Assembly (NCBI GenBank): GCA_019118885.1 | Contig: DWYB01000032.1 | Location: 36,838 to 100,837 of the forward strand | Source: Candidatus Mediterraneibacter surreyensis | GTDB lineage: Bacteria > Bacillota > Clostridia > Lachnospirales > Lachnospiraceae | DNA length: 64,000 bases | Direction: 5' to 3' | Shown: positions 26,318 through 34,689 of the stretch, piece by piece | How positions within the stretch are numbered: the first letter of the stretch is position 1 | Layout of the letters: each line of letters starts with the position of its first letter | Notes under the pieces: model-generated | Told to the model about the DNA's origin: nothing | Databases searched by the model: none | Seen by the model: only the letters and a program-made list of their open reading frames with translations | Translations under genes and position numbers: made by a program

Positions 26318-27295
26318 ATGGAAGGACAGAAAAATTATAAAGGCAAACTATTAAAAGTAATCACATCACAGCCCTTCATCCTGTTTATTTTTATTATTCT
26401 TGTAGCGGTTGTGACAAATTCGGTCAACGATAAATTCCTTACGGCGAGCACGATCAACAGCATCCTGGGACAGGCGGCGGGGCTGGGCCTTGTCTCTGCC
26501 GGGGCTACGATCCTGGTCATCTCCGGGCATTTCGACATATCAACGGGAAGGATGGTAGGGCTTGCCATGTGCGCCATGGCGCTCATGATGAACAACGGAA
26601 TGAATCCGGCGCTTGCTTCGCTCCTGGGAGTTCTGATCTGCGTGGCCTGTTCTGTCTTCAACGGAGCGGTATCGATCGCGTTTAACGCGCCGTCTTTCGT
26701 AGTTACGCTGGCAACGCAGAACATTTATTACAGCATCGCCCTGCTTTTGACCGACGGATATATGCAGACATTATACGGGAAGTACAGAACGCTTGCATCC
26801 TATGAATTATTTGGCGTATTTCCGCTGATCTATCTGGTATTGATACTAGGATTCGTGGCAGTGTACATCATACTGAAACACACCCGGACAGGCCGGCAGG
26901 TTTATGCCATCGGAACGAACCAGAGAGCGGCTTACATATCGGGGATCAATATTAATTTCAGCAAGCTGAAATTTTTCCTGATCAGCGGTGTCCTTGTAGG
27001 GATCGCGAGTATGCTGATGCTCTCCAGGATCAGTGCGGCCCAGGCGACTACCGGGTATGGGATGGAGACGGAAGCCATCGGCGCCGTTGTGATCGGAGGT
27101 TCGTCCATCAACGGTGGAAAAGGCGGAGTTGTGGGCACGTTCTTTGGCGTGATCCTGCTCAGCATGATATCGACAGCGATCAATATGCTGCATATCAATG
27201 CGTTCTATGAATATATGGTATACGGTATCGTGATCCTGCTTGCGCTGGGGATCACGGCAGTGCGAAATTATACCGTGGCAAAGAAAAATGGCTGA
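26318..27295 (+). CDS. Sugar ABC transporter permease (RbsC-like)
   Basis: This 325-residue hydrophobic protein has about eight to ten membrane segments and the RbsC family loops SGHFDISTGRMVGLAM and AVVIGGSSINGGKGGVVGT. There is only one permease gene here, so the channel should be a homodimer, unlike the ytfT/yjfF pair. The GTGA-like spacing and GGAAAGGAGAG leading into the next gene suggest one transcript. Confidence 0.9.
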   Translation: MEGQKNYKGKLLKVITSQPFILFIFIILVAVVTNSVNDKFLTASTINSILGQAAGLGLVSAGATILVISGHFDISTGRMVGLAMCAMALMMNNGMNPALASLLGVLICVACSVFNGAVSIAFNAPSFVVTLATQNIYYSIALLLTDGYMQTLYGKYRTLASYELFGVFPLIYLVLILGFVAVYIILKHTRTGRQVYAIGTNQRAAYISGININFSKLKFFLISGVLVGIASMLMLSRISAAQATTGYGMETEAIGAVVIGGSSINGGKGGVVGTFFGVILLSMISTAINMLHINAFYEYMVYGIVILLALGITAVRNYTVAKKNG

Positions 27296-27317
27296 TAAGG
27301 CCGGAAAGGAGAGAGCG

Positions 27318-28169
27318 ATGTACCATATCGGAATGACCCAGTGGATCGTGGGAGACGAGCCGCTGGAAGTAAGCTGCGAGAGAATGCAGCGGTACGGATA
27401 TGACGGGATTGAGTTTGCGGCCGAGCCATACAGCCTGGATGCACAGGATTGTCTTTCGCTGATGGACAAATACGGCCTGGACTGCCGCTCTCTGTGCGGG
27501 ATCTTCGGAGAAGACAGAGATCTGACGGACGCGGGATCGGCCGGACGCCGCGCAGTGCAGTATCTGAAGGACAGCACAGACTTTGCCGTTAGAGTGGGAG
27601 CAAAGATCATCATCGTGGTGCCATCCCCGGTAGGAAGAACGGCAAAACCGGAAGGGGTATCTGTCGAAGAGCTGACGGAAAACGCGGTGAAAAATATCAG
27701 AGAGGCGGCGGACTATGCAGAACAGAAAGGGGTGCGCTTCGCTATTGAAGCGATCAACCGCTATGAGACATGGTTTGTCAATACGCTGTCCAAGGCGATG
27801 GAATTTGTGAATAGAGTGGATCACCCGGCAGTGGGGATCATGGCGGATCTTTTCCATATGAGTATCGAAGAAAACAGTATGGTGGACAGTCTGTATATGA
27901 TCCGGGATCATCTTCTCCACGTGCATATCGCGGACAACACGCGGGAACCGGCGGGCATGGGAACTACGGATTTTAAAGAGATACTGCGTGCTCTGAGGCG
28001 GATCGGCTATGAGGGCTCTCTGACGATGGAGTTTATGTACCGTCTGGCGGATCCCTACAGTGCACAGCAGATGAACACGCAGCAGAAGCTCATGGACAGA
28101 TATGCACAACAGGCCATAGATTATATCAGGATGGCAGAGCGCAGTGTTGAAAATTTCGAGGAGGTTTGA
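27318..28169 (+). CDS. Sugar (phosphate) isomerase/epimerase, TIM barrel (first of two)
   Basis: The 283-residue AP-endonuclease-2-type TIM-barrel protein starts at ATG 27318 behind GGAAAGGAGAG. It has the family pattern of metal ligands: Glu in RFAIEAINRYETW, Asp-His in GIMADLFHMSIEE, the His of LLHVHIADNTREP and Glu in SLTMEFMYR. Such proteins epimerise free ketoses (tagatose/psicose 3-epimerase) or act in inositol and keto-sugar breakdown. Next to a Gfo/Idh/MocA dehydrogenase, an epimerisation or isomerisation step on an oxidised sugar is likely. The exact substrate is not known. Confidence 0.82.
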   Translation: MYHIGMTQWIVGDEPLEVSCERMQRYGYDGIEFAAEPYSLDAQDCLSLMDKYGLDCRSLCGIFGEDRDLTDAGSAGRRAVQYLKDSTDFAVRVGAKIIIVVPSPVGRTAKPEGVSVEELTENAVKNIREAADYAEQKGVRFAIEAINRYETWFVNTLSKAMEFVNRVDHPAVGIMADLFHMSIEENSMVDSLYMIRDHLLHVHIADNTREPAGMGTTDFKEILRALRRIGYEGSLTMEFMYRLADPYSAQQMNTQQKLMDRYAQQAIDYIRMAERSVENFEEV

Positions 28170-28172
28170 TAT

Positions 28173-29219
28173 ATGATAGGCGTAGGCATTATCGGCTGCG
28201 GACGGATTGCACAGGAGAGACATCTCCCCGAGTATCAGGAAAATCCGTACGCAAAGATCATCGGCGTCTTCGACGTCAATATGGAGCGCGCGGAAGAAAT
28301 CGCTGCAAAGTATTCCGCAAAAGCGTATCCTTCCTATGAAGAACTGTTAAAAGACCCGCGGATCGAAGCGGTTTCTGTCTGCTCCGCAAATAATACTCAT
28401 GCGGAAATCTCAGTGGCGGCGCTGAAAGCAGGCAAGCATGTGCTGTGTGAAAAGCCGATGGCAGTCACGTACGAAGAGTGCGAGGCAATGACAAAAGCCG
28501 CAGAAGAGAGCGGGAAATATCTGATGATCGGACAGAATCAGCGCCTGACAAAAGCGCATGTAAAGGCAAAGGAAATGATCCGGGAAGGACTGATCGGGAA
28601 AGTCTTGACTTTCCGGACGACATTCGGACACGGCGGGCCGGAGACGTGGAGCATCGATCCGGGAAAGAAAACATGGTTTTTTGACAAGAAGAGGGCTGCG
28701 ATGGGAGCCATGGCCGATCTGGGAATACACAAGACAGATCTGATCCAGTATCTCCTTTCGCAGAAGATTACGGAGACGACGGCAAAATTGACGACTCTTG
28801 ACAAAAGAGGCGCGGACGGAGAGCTGATAGGAGTTGACGACAACGCCATATGCATCTATAAGCTGTCTGACGGAACGATCGGAACCATGACCGCTTCGTG
28901 GACATACTATGGAGCGGAAGATAATTCCACCGTCTTGTACGGAACGGAGGGCATCCTGCGGATCTATGACGATCCGGAGCACGCCATCGTCCTGATCGGA
29001 AAGGACGGAACGAGAAAAGAATATGATGTGGAAGCGATACAGACAAATGACAATCAGACGAAGTCCGGCGTGATAGACCTGTTTATAGACAGTCTGGAAA
29101 AAGGTATGGAGCCTCCTGTTTCCGGAGCGTCTGTTCTCCATGCGATGAAGGCTGTATTTGCCAGCATCGAGTCGTCAAAAGAGGGCAGGACGATTGTCAT
29201 AGATAATGAAGATCAGTGA
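28173..29219 (+). CDS. Gfo/Idh/MocA-family NAD(P)-dependent oxidoreductase
   Basis: The 348-residue protein has an N-terminal Rossmann fold (VGIIGCGRIAQERH), the family hallmark CEKPMAVTYEECEAM (EKP motif with catalytic Lys), and a C-terminal beta-sheet domain with MADLGIHKTDLIQYLL, whose Asp-x-x-x-His holds the catalytic pair. It should oxidise or reduce a hydroxyl of a sugar or cyclitol. It is flanked directly by two TIM-barrel epimerases and lies three bases after the first, so the three enzymes probably act in sequence. Confidence 0.88.
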   Translation: MIGVGIIGCGRIAQERHLPEYQENPYAKIIGVFDVNMERAEEIAAKYSAKAYPSYEELLKDPRIEAVSVCSANNTHAEISVAALKAGKHVLCEKPMAVTYEECEAMTKAAEESGKYLMIGQNQRLTKAHVKAKEMIREGLIGKVLTFRTTFGHGGPETWSIDPGKKTWFFDKKRAAMGAMADLGIHKTDLIQYLLSQKITETTAKLTTLDKRGADGELIGVDDNAICIYKLSDGTIGTMTASWTYYGAEDNSTVLYGTEGILRIYDDPEHAIVLIGKDGTRKEYDVEAIQTNDNQTKSGVIDLFIDSLEKGMEPPVSGASVLHAMKAVFASIESSKEGRTIVIDNEDQ

Positions 29220-29229
29220 GGAACAGAAT

Positions 29230-30147
29230 ATGAAGATTGGGTATTTGACATCGATCCTTGACGGATATGATTTTGAAACAGCAGTGGATACGGCGGCAGA
29301 GATGGGATTTGAATGCATTGAAGTGGCATGCTGGCCGTCCGGAGGCGCAGAGAGGAGATATGCGGGTGTGTCTCATATCGACGCTGGACGCGTGGCCGCA
29401 GACGAGGCGTACCGGAATCATATCCTGGATTATACGAAAGAAAAAAACATACAGATATCCGCCCTGGCATACTATCCGAACACTATGGACCCGGATCTGG
29501 AAAAACGCAGGGAAAATATCGATCATCTGAAAAAGGTGATCAAAGCGTCGGCTCTGCTGGGCGTAAATCTGACGAATACATTTATAGGAAGGGATCAGAA
29601 TAAGAATCTGGAAGAAAACCTGGAGCTCTTTGAAGAAATCTGGCCGGATATCATCCGGTATGCAGAGGAAAACGGAGTTCGGATCGGGATTGAAAACTGT
29701 CCGATGCTCTTTGGGCCGGATCAGTGGCCGGGGGGCCAGAATCTGATGTATTCTCCTGTGATCTGGAGAGAATTGTTCAGGAGGATACCGAGTCCGAACT
29801 TTGGGCTTAATTTTGACCCCAGCCATTTTGTGTGGCAGGGGATGGACTATATCCGTCCGATCTATGAGTTTAAAGACAGGATGTTCCACATTCATTTCAA
29901 GGACATCAAACTGTTGCCTGACAGGCTCGAGGAATGCGGATGCCTGGCGTATCCGCTGGATTATATGATCCCGAAGATCCCGGGACTTGGCGATGTGGAC
30001 TGGGGAAAATTCGTATCTGCTCTGACGGATGTGGGATACGAAGGGGATGCCTGCATCGAAGTGGAGGACCGCGCCTTTGAGGGCAGCAGGGAGAAGGTCA
30101 TGAAGTCTCTTCTCCAGTCGAAGCGGTATATTGAGCAGTTTGTATGA
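29230..30147 (+). CDS. Sugar (phosphate) isomerase/epimerase, TIM barrel (second of two)
   Basis: The product has about 305 residues from ATG 29230, which has GTGAGG at good spacing; an in-frame ATG at 29206 inside the dehydrogenase gene is less likely. The TIM-barrel metal motifs are RIGIENCPMLFG, FGLNFDPSHFVWQGMD, MFHIHFKDIK and DACIEVEDRAF. The FDPSHFVWQG form is common in epimerases paired with Gfo/Idh/MocA enzymes in keto-sugar and inositol-like pathways. It is clearly diverged from the 27318 protein, so it probably performs a different step. Confidence 0.82.
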   Translation: MKIGYLTSILDGYDFETAVDTAAEMGFECIEVACWPSGGAERRYAGVSHIDAGRVAADEAYRNHILDYTKEKNIQISALAYYPNTMDPDLEKRRENIDHLKKVIKASALLGVNLTNTFIGRDQNKNLEENLELFEEIWPDIIRYAEENGVRIGIENCPMLFGPDQWPGGQNLMYSPVIWRELFRRIPSPNFGLNFDPSHFVWQGMDYIRPIYEFKDRMFHIHFKDIKLLPDRLEECGCLAYPLDYMIPKIPGLGDVDWGKFVSALTDVGYEGDACIEVEDRAFEGSREKVMKSLLQSKRYIEQFV

Positions 30148-30199
30148 TCCGGTGCGGAAGATGGGGTGACATACTGAAAATAGATGTACAAAGTGGGGG

Positions 30200-30760
30200 C
30201 TATCGGGAACTGGGCAGGACCGGATGGCCCCCTGTTACAGTTGAGCGTCTACCCATTTCGATCCGGATTTCGTGCCGCTCGGGATCGGAATTAGAATATG
30301 AGTACAGGTCGAATCCGATGAGCTCGAATCCGTTTTTGAGGTAGAATGACACCGCCTTTTCATTGCAGGTTTGGGTCTCCAGGACCGTCATACGGGCGCC
30401 GCTTTTCTGTGATTCGTTTAATATCGTGTTCAGCAGCAACGTGCCGATCCCCTGGCGTCGGATGGGTTCGTCGGGGATAAAGATATTGCTGATGCGGTAA
30501 CGGCTGTTCCACCGCTCCGGGGTCCCCTCCACATATCCCACCATCCGTCCGTCCTGAAACGCGCCGTATCCTGTCGGCTCTTCGAGATATTTACTGAAAA
30601 ACACATCGTGAAAAGATTTCTCTACTATTCCCCCGAAAGACTTGTATTTGATCTGAAATCCGGAAGGAACCGCGTATATATCATAATAGCCGCTTGTTTT
30701 ATAGTATACGGTAAATTCTTTTCCTGCGTATTCGGCAGGGTCCAGTTTTATGATTCTCAT
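30200..30760 (-). CDS. GNAT-family N-acetyltransferase
   Basis: The 186-residue protein has the GNAT core: the beta-4/alpha-3 motif ISNIFIPDEPIRRQGIGTLL (acetyl-CoA pyrophosphate loop RRQGIG) and the C-terminal NEKAVSFYLKNGFELIGFDLY. The acceptor cannot be predicted. Its start codon overlaps the stop of the LacI gene by four bases, so it is translated from the regulator transcript and is under the same autoregulation. Co-expression of an acetyltransferase with a sugar repressor is unusual and may be incidental. Confidence 0.85.
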   Translation of the reverse strand: MRIIKLDPAEYAGKEFTVYYKTSGYYDIYAVPSGFQIKYKSFGGIVEKSFHDVFFSKYLEEPTGYGAFQDGRMVGYVEGTPERWNSRYRISNIFIPDEPIRRQGIGTLLLNTILNESQKSGARMTVLETQTCNEKAVSFYLKNGFELIGFDLYSYSNSDPERHEIRIEMGRRSTVTGGHPVLPSSR

Positions 30761-31755
30761 GAGTGCCCATTCCTTTTTCTTGTAGATTCTCTTATTTTTA
30801 ATTCCACAGGCAGAAGTATCTGCTGATCGAGCGTTGTATTGGTCTTGATCTGGCGGATCAGCATTTCGGCAGCCAATTCACCCATTCCGGCGGAAGGAAG
30901 GCGGACTGTAGTCAGGGAAGGTGAAAAGCTTCCTGCCAGCATGATATCGTTGAAACCGACTACGCCGATGTCTTCGGGGCAGCGCAGGCCGACTTCTTTG
31001 AGCTGTGAGAGGATCACGACTGCGAGGGAATCTGAACCGGCGAAGATCACCTGGGTATCCGGGCGTTTGACCAGGAGCTCTTTCGCCTGCATGGCGCAGA
31101 CTTTGTTGTCCCATCCGCAGTCGTAGATGAGTTCGGGGTCGTAAGGGATATTATTCCGGCGAAGCGTCTCGCGATAGATCATCATACGTGAACTGGAGGC
31201 GAAGTCCGGAGATCCGGATGGCCCTCCGATATAAGCGATCCGTCTGTAGCCGCAGTCGATCAGATGGTCCATTACAAGCTGGTTCGCATAGATGTCGTTA
31301 AAGCCTACGTTGCAGTACCCGCTGATATAATTATCTACGAATACTATTTTCTTGCCAAGATTCGTTATGAACTCAAACCGGCCTTCCGGCAGATCGGTGA
31401 TGATCAGCCCGTCCAGCTCCCGGAGCTGCTTTTCCAGGTCGTATTTTGCATCCCGGAGCTGAGAGTAGCTTACGATGAGTGAAATGAATGCATTGTGACT
31501 GGCACAGTAGGTCTGTATTCCACTTAAAATATCGCTGAAATAAGGATCGGAATAGCTGTATGTAAGGGACATGATGCATCCGATGCGGATCTGGCTCTTT
31601 TTCTCTGCATATTTATAATTCAGTTTATCTACGGCTTTCATAACACGTTTTCTTGTTGCCTCGCTCGCGTGAAAGGAAGGATCGTTTGAAAGTATCTTGG
31701 ATACGGTTGTGATAGAAACTCCGGCTTCGCGGGCTACTTCTCTGATAGTTGACAT
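30757..31755 (-). CDS. LacI-family repressor of the GH4 operon
   Basis: The 332-residue protein begins at ATG 31755 (CAGGAGGTG site). The N-terminal helix-turn-helix is TIREVAREAGVSITTVSKIL, and the sensor domain spans about 57-330 (GCIMSLTYSYSDPYFSDILSG, AGSDSLAVVILSQ, GVVGFNDIMLAGSFSPSLTTV). A longer upstream open frame has no ribosome site and an implausible hydrophobic N-terminus. The perfect palindrome at 31766-31780 lies between its -10 box and ribosome site, so autorepression is likely. Two further sites control the divergent GH4 operon. The inducer is probably an alpha-glycoside or its product. Confidence 0.92.
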   Translation of the reverse strand: MSTIREVAREAGVSITTVSKILSNDPSFHASEATRKRVMKAVDKLNYKYAEKKSQIRIGCIMSLTYSYSDPYFSDILSGIQTYCASHNAFISLIVSYSQLRDAKYDLEKQLRELDGLIITDLPEGRFEFITNLGKKIVFVDNYISGYCNVGFNDIYANQLVMDHLIDCGYRRIAYIGGPSGSPDFASSSRMMIYRETLRRNNIPYDPELIYDCGWDNKVCAMQAKELLVKRPDTQVIFAGSDSLAVVILSQLKEVGLRCPEDIGVVGFNDIMLAGSFSPSLTTVRLPSAGMGELAAEMLIRQIKTNTTLDQQILLPVELKIRESTRKRNGHS

Positions 31756-31765
31756 GATACACCTC

Positions 31766-31807
31766 CTGTTTAGTAAACAGAATAGCACAAAAAAGTGCGG
31801 ATGTAAA
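31766..31807 (-). promoter_or_regulatory. Promoter and operator A of the LacI/GNAT transcript
   Basis: Reading the minus strand, TTTACA (31802-31807), a 17-base spacer and TATTCT (31779-31784) form a promoter. A perfect 15-base palindrome CTGTTTAGTAAACAG (31766-31780) begins at the -10 box and ends at the AGGAGG site. Bound repressor would block initiation of its own gene. Confidence 0.8.
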
Positions 31808-31842
31808 GAGAAAAAACATACAAAATAACATAAAAATAAAGA

Positions 31843-31853
31843 GTTTACTAAAC
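31843..31853. promoter_or_regulatory. Operator B (GTTTACTAAAC palindrome)
   Basis: A perfect 11-base palindrome GTTTA-C-TAAAC, with the same half-sites as operators A and C, lies in the middle of the divergent gap. It could serve as an auxiliary site for DNA looping between the two arms. Confidence 0.7.
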
Positions 31854-31914
31854 GAAATAGCACAAAAATAGAGTAAAAAATAAAAAATAATTAGCGAAAA
31901 TTTATAAAAAGTAC

Positions 31915-31984
31915 TTGAAAAATTTTGTGGGGAGGGGTATATTAAATGCAAGAATGATAAACAAAACAAAATGTTTAGTAAACA
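31915..31984 (+). promoter_or_regulatory. Promoter and operator C of the GH4 operon
   Basis: TTGAAA (31915-31920), a 17-base spacer and TATATT (31938-31943) form the promoter. The perfect palindrome TGTTTAGTAAACA (31972-31984) lies downstream of the expected start point and runs straight into the AGGAGG ribosome site of the GH4 gene, so repressor would act as a roadblock. Confidence 0.8.
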
Positions 31985-31995
31985 GGAGGTGCGAC

Positions 31996-33354
31996 ATGAG
32001 AAAGTTTACATTCATTGGAGCAGGATCTTTAGATTTTACGAAAGATCTGGTGAGGGACATCCTGACCTTCGAGGCGTTTCAGGATGCGGAACTGATGCTT
32101 ATGGATATCAATCCAAAGCGTCTGGAGTATGCGCAGAAAGGCGTTCAGAAGATCGTGGATGCAGGGCGTTATCCGGCTACTGTAAAAGCTACGCAGGATC
32201 GGAGAGAGGCCCTCAAAGATGCGGACGGAGTCCTGATCACTATCCTGCAGGGCGGCGTAGACGTATGGAGGCATGACATCGAGATACCGAAGAAGTACAA
32301 TGTGGATATCTGTGTGGGAGACACGAGAGGGCCGTCGGGAATCTTCCGTTTCCTGAGAACGGCTCCGGTACTGCTTGATATTATCCGCGACTGCGAAGAC
32401 GTCTGTCCGAATGCGGTAGTTCTAAACTACACAAATCCGATGGCAATGCTGGTAAGCTATCTGCAGTCCATGTCAGACATGAACATTACCGGACTGTGCC
32501 ACAGCGTACAGGGAACTGCCCAGATGCTCGCAAAATGGGTGGGAGCAGAGAACAAGAAAGTGGAGTACACTTGTGCGGGGATCAATCATCAGGCTTTCTA
32601 TCTGGACTTCAAAGTAGACGGAAAAGATGCATACCCGGATCTCTATAAGGCGATCCAGAGGGAAGAGGTGGCAAAAGAAGAGCTAGTACGGATCGAGATG
32701 TTTAAGAAGCTCGGATATTTTAATACAGAGTCTTCCGGACATAATTCAGAGTATGTTGCGTGGTTTAGAAAACGTCCGGATCTTATTGAAAAATACTGTA
32801 CTCACGGAACCGGATGGAATCCCGGAGCGTACGGGTTCATTTTAGACGAGTATCTGGGCAGGGAGGATACCTGGGAGAAAGAGTATCAGGAATGGCTTGA
32901 CAATGAAGAAGTTGATTTGAACCGCGGAGAAGAATATGCGTCCAATATCTTTAACGCGATCTTTGGCGATCATACGCCGTATTTCTTCAACGGAAATCTT
33001 AAGAATCACGGTTACATCACAAATATAAAACAGGGCGTATGCGTGGAAGTGCCGACTGTGGCGACAGAGGCGGGGATCGTTCCGTATAAGCAGATCACTT
33101 TGCCGGATCATCTGGCCGTTATGGTGAATAATTCGGCGATGATCGAAGACCTTGCTGTCCAGGCGGCGATCGACGGAGATCCGAACAAAGTATTTGAGGC
33201 AGTCCTGTTCGACCCACTGACAAGCGCAGTCTGCAGTATGGATGAGATCCAGGACATGGTGCAGGAAATGCTGGATAAGAACGCAGAGTATCTTGGTTAC
33301 TTCAAGTCTTTAAAGATAAATATGGAGGAAATACATGAAAAAGCGAATCGTTAG
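31996..33354 (+). CDS. GH4-family alpha-glycosidase, alpha-galactosidase (MelA) type
   Basis: This 452-residue NAD- and Mn-dependent glycosidase of family GH4 has the dinucleotide motif FTFIGAGSLDFTKDL, the VVLNYTNPMAM segment, and the metal-binding motif GLCHSVQG together with CAGINHQAFY. In GH4, a CHS motif marks alpha-galactosidases of the MelA type. The 6-phospho-glycosidases have CN(V/T)P instead, so the substrate is likely unphosphorylated, in keeping with ABC rather than PTS uptake. Alpha-glucuronidase activity is an alternative. ATG 31996 has the AGGAGG site next to operator C; a longer upstream frame is not supported. It overlaps the binding-protein gene by 20 bases. Confidence 0.88.
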   Translation: MRKFTFIGAGSLDFTKDLVRDILTFEAFQDAELMLMDINPKRLEYAQKGVQKIVDAGRYPATVKATQDRREALKDADGVLITILQGGVDVWRHDIEIPKKYNVDICVGDTRGPSGIFRFLRTAPVLLDIIRDCEDVCPNAVVLNYTNPMAMLVSYLQSMSDMNITGLCHSVQGTAQMLAKWVGAENKKVEYTCAGINHQAFYLDFKVDGKDAYPDLYKAIQREEVAKEELVRIEMFKKLGYFNTESSGHNSEYVAWFRKRPDLIEKYCTHGTGWNPGAYGFILDEYLGREDTWEKEYQEWLDNEEVDLNRGEEYASNIFNAIFGDHTPYFFNGNLKNHGYITNIKQGVCVEVPTVATEAGIVPYKQITLPDHLAVMVNNSAMIEDLAVQAAIDGDPNKVFEAVLFDPLTSAVCSMDEIQDMVQEMLDKNAEYLGYFKSLKINMEEIHEKANR

Positions 33355-34627
33355 TTTATTATTGTGTGGGATTATGGTATTTTCACTGGCCGGCTGTTCA
33401 GGAGGATCAAAAAAAGCGGGCGGTGCGGACGAGGTTACTCTTACAATGTGGACGCATCAGAACGAACCCTGGTACGACGCTTATATGAAGGCGATCGAAG
33501 GGTTTGAGGCGGAACATGAAGGTGTCAATATCGAGATTGAGACATTTCCGTATGATGAGTTTGAGGCCAAGGTCCAGACTTCTCTGATCGATGGAGAGGG
33601 CGGAGCGGATATTTATGAAATGTGGGGCGGCTGGGCGCTTGATTTTACCCCTTACGGCACATTGATGGAACTGCCGGAAGACTTTGCGGCTCAGGTGATG
33701 GAGGAAACGTATTCTCCAACTTACGGCGCGCTGCAGTATGAGGACAAGCTGTACGGAATACCACTGGAGTTCAATATTGAGAACGGAGGAATGCTTGTAA
33801 ACCTTCCGCTCCTTGAAGAAAAAGGCCTTTCCGTTCCGACGACATGGGATGAACTGAAAGAAACGGCGGTCAAAGGAACCGTTCACAATGGAGATACATT
33901 TGAAGTGAAAGGGTTCGACTTTGTAAACTGGGATTCAGTACCTTATTACTTCTTCTCCATGATCCTTCAGCAGGGCGGAAACTATATGACAGAAGACGGA
34001 ACTGCTTTTAATATGACGTCAGAAGAGGCCAAAAAAGCGTTTGACGAGCTTGCGTCCCTGGTGACGGAAGACCACGTTACTGATCTTGAAGGACTTACAG
34101 GCGGAGGCGACCTGGAGGGATATCAGCAGTTGTATGCGGGTCGCGTTATGATGTGTCCGAGAGGACCGTGGACGATTTCAGAAGGCGAGCAGTCGTTTGA
34201 ACTGGAACTTGGAAAAGATTTTGATTATGTAGCGATGCCGTGGTATGCGGATCAGCATAAGTTTGCCGCTGAGAACGGCTGGTCTATGGCTATCAGCGCC
34301 AGTGCGGACAGCGAGAAACAGGAGCTTGCCCTGGAATTTCTGAAGTATGTTTATCAGGATGACGTGATGCTGGATCTGAATGTAAGCTGTACTATGATCC
34401 CGGCAAAGAAGAGCCTGGCTCAGAGTGAGGAATATCTGGAGCAGATGCCGTACGCGGAAGTCCTTACAGGAATCCTTGAGGACGGGCAGTTCATCGGAAG
34501 TTTTAATACCGACAGATGGAAAGAAGCGGTAAACAATACGTTCGTGGCGTACTGCTCAGGAGATTATGCGTCTGTTGATGAAGCGATGGAGCATCTGAAT
34601 ACGGAATTGAATGGTATTCTGGAATAA
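33335..34627 (+). CDS. Oligosaccharide ABC transporter lipoprotein binding protein (MsmE-like)
   Basis: The 430-residue family-1 solute-binding protein has lipobox LAGC (Cys21) and the cluster fold typical for di- and oligosaccharides (TLTMWTHQNEPWYDAYMKAI, GADIYEMWGGWALD, SMAISASADSEKQELALEFL). It starts inside the GH4 gene, so uptake and hydrolysis are coupled. The MsmE/RafE class binds raffinose-type sugars, which agrees with a MelA-type glycosidase. A hairpin follows the gene. Confidence 0.88.
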   Translation: MKKRIVSLLLCGIMVFSLAGCSGGSKKAGGADEVTLTMWTHQNEPWYDAYMKAIEGFEAEHEGVNIEIETFPYDEFEAKVQTSLIDGEGGADIYEMWGGWALDFTPYGTLMELPEDFAAQVMEETYSPTYGALQYEDKLYGIPLEFNIENGGMLVNLPLLEEKGLSVPTTWDELKETAVKGTVHNGDTFEVKGFDFVNWDSVPYYFFSMILQQGGNYMTEDGTAFNMTSEEAKKAFDELASLVTEDHVTDLEGLTGGGDLEGYQQLYAGRVMMCPRGPWTISEGEQSFELELGKDFDYVAMPWYADQHKFAAENGWSMAISASADSEKQELALEFLKYVYQDDVMLDLNVSCTMIPAKKSLAQSEEYLEQMPYAEVLTGILEDGQFIGSFNTDRWKEAVNNTFVAYCSGDYASVDEAMEHLNTELNGILE

Positions 34628-34643
34628 TACACAGGAATGGCGG

Positions 34644-34667
34644 AGGGGCGGCTCAAGCGCCCCTTTG
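34644..34667 (+). terminator. Intercistronic hairpin after the msmE-like gene
   Basis: AGGGGCG (34644-34650) pairs with CGCCCCT (34658-34664) across a seven-base loop, followed by TTG. The T tract is weak, so this is probably a processing or attenuation hairpin rather than a full stop. Confidence 0.6.
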
Positions 34668-34689
34668 CTCTGTATGAGGAGGATATGCT

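Noticed and set aside
31756-31863. Longer N-terminus for the LacI gene at 30757-31755
   Set aside because: The extension is an odd Phe/Leu/Cys-rich stretch across the promoter and operator, and the AGGAGG site fits the ATG at 31755.
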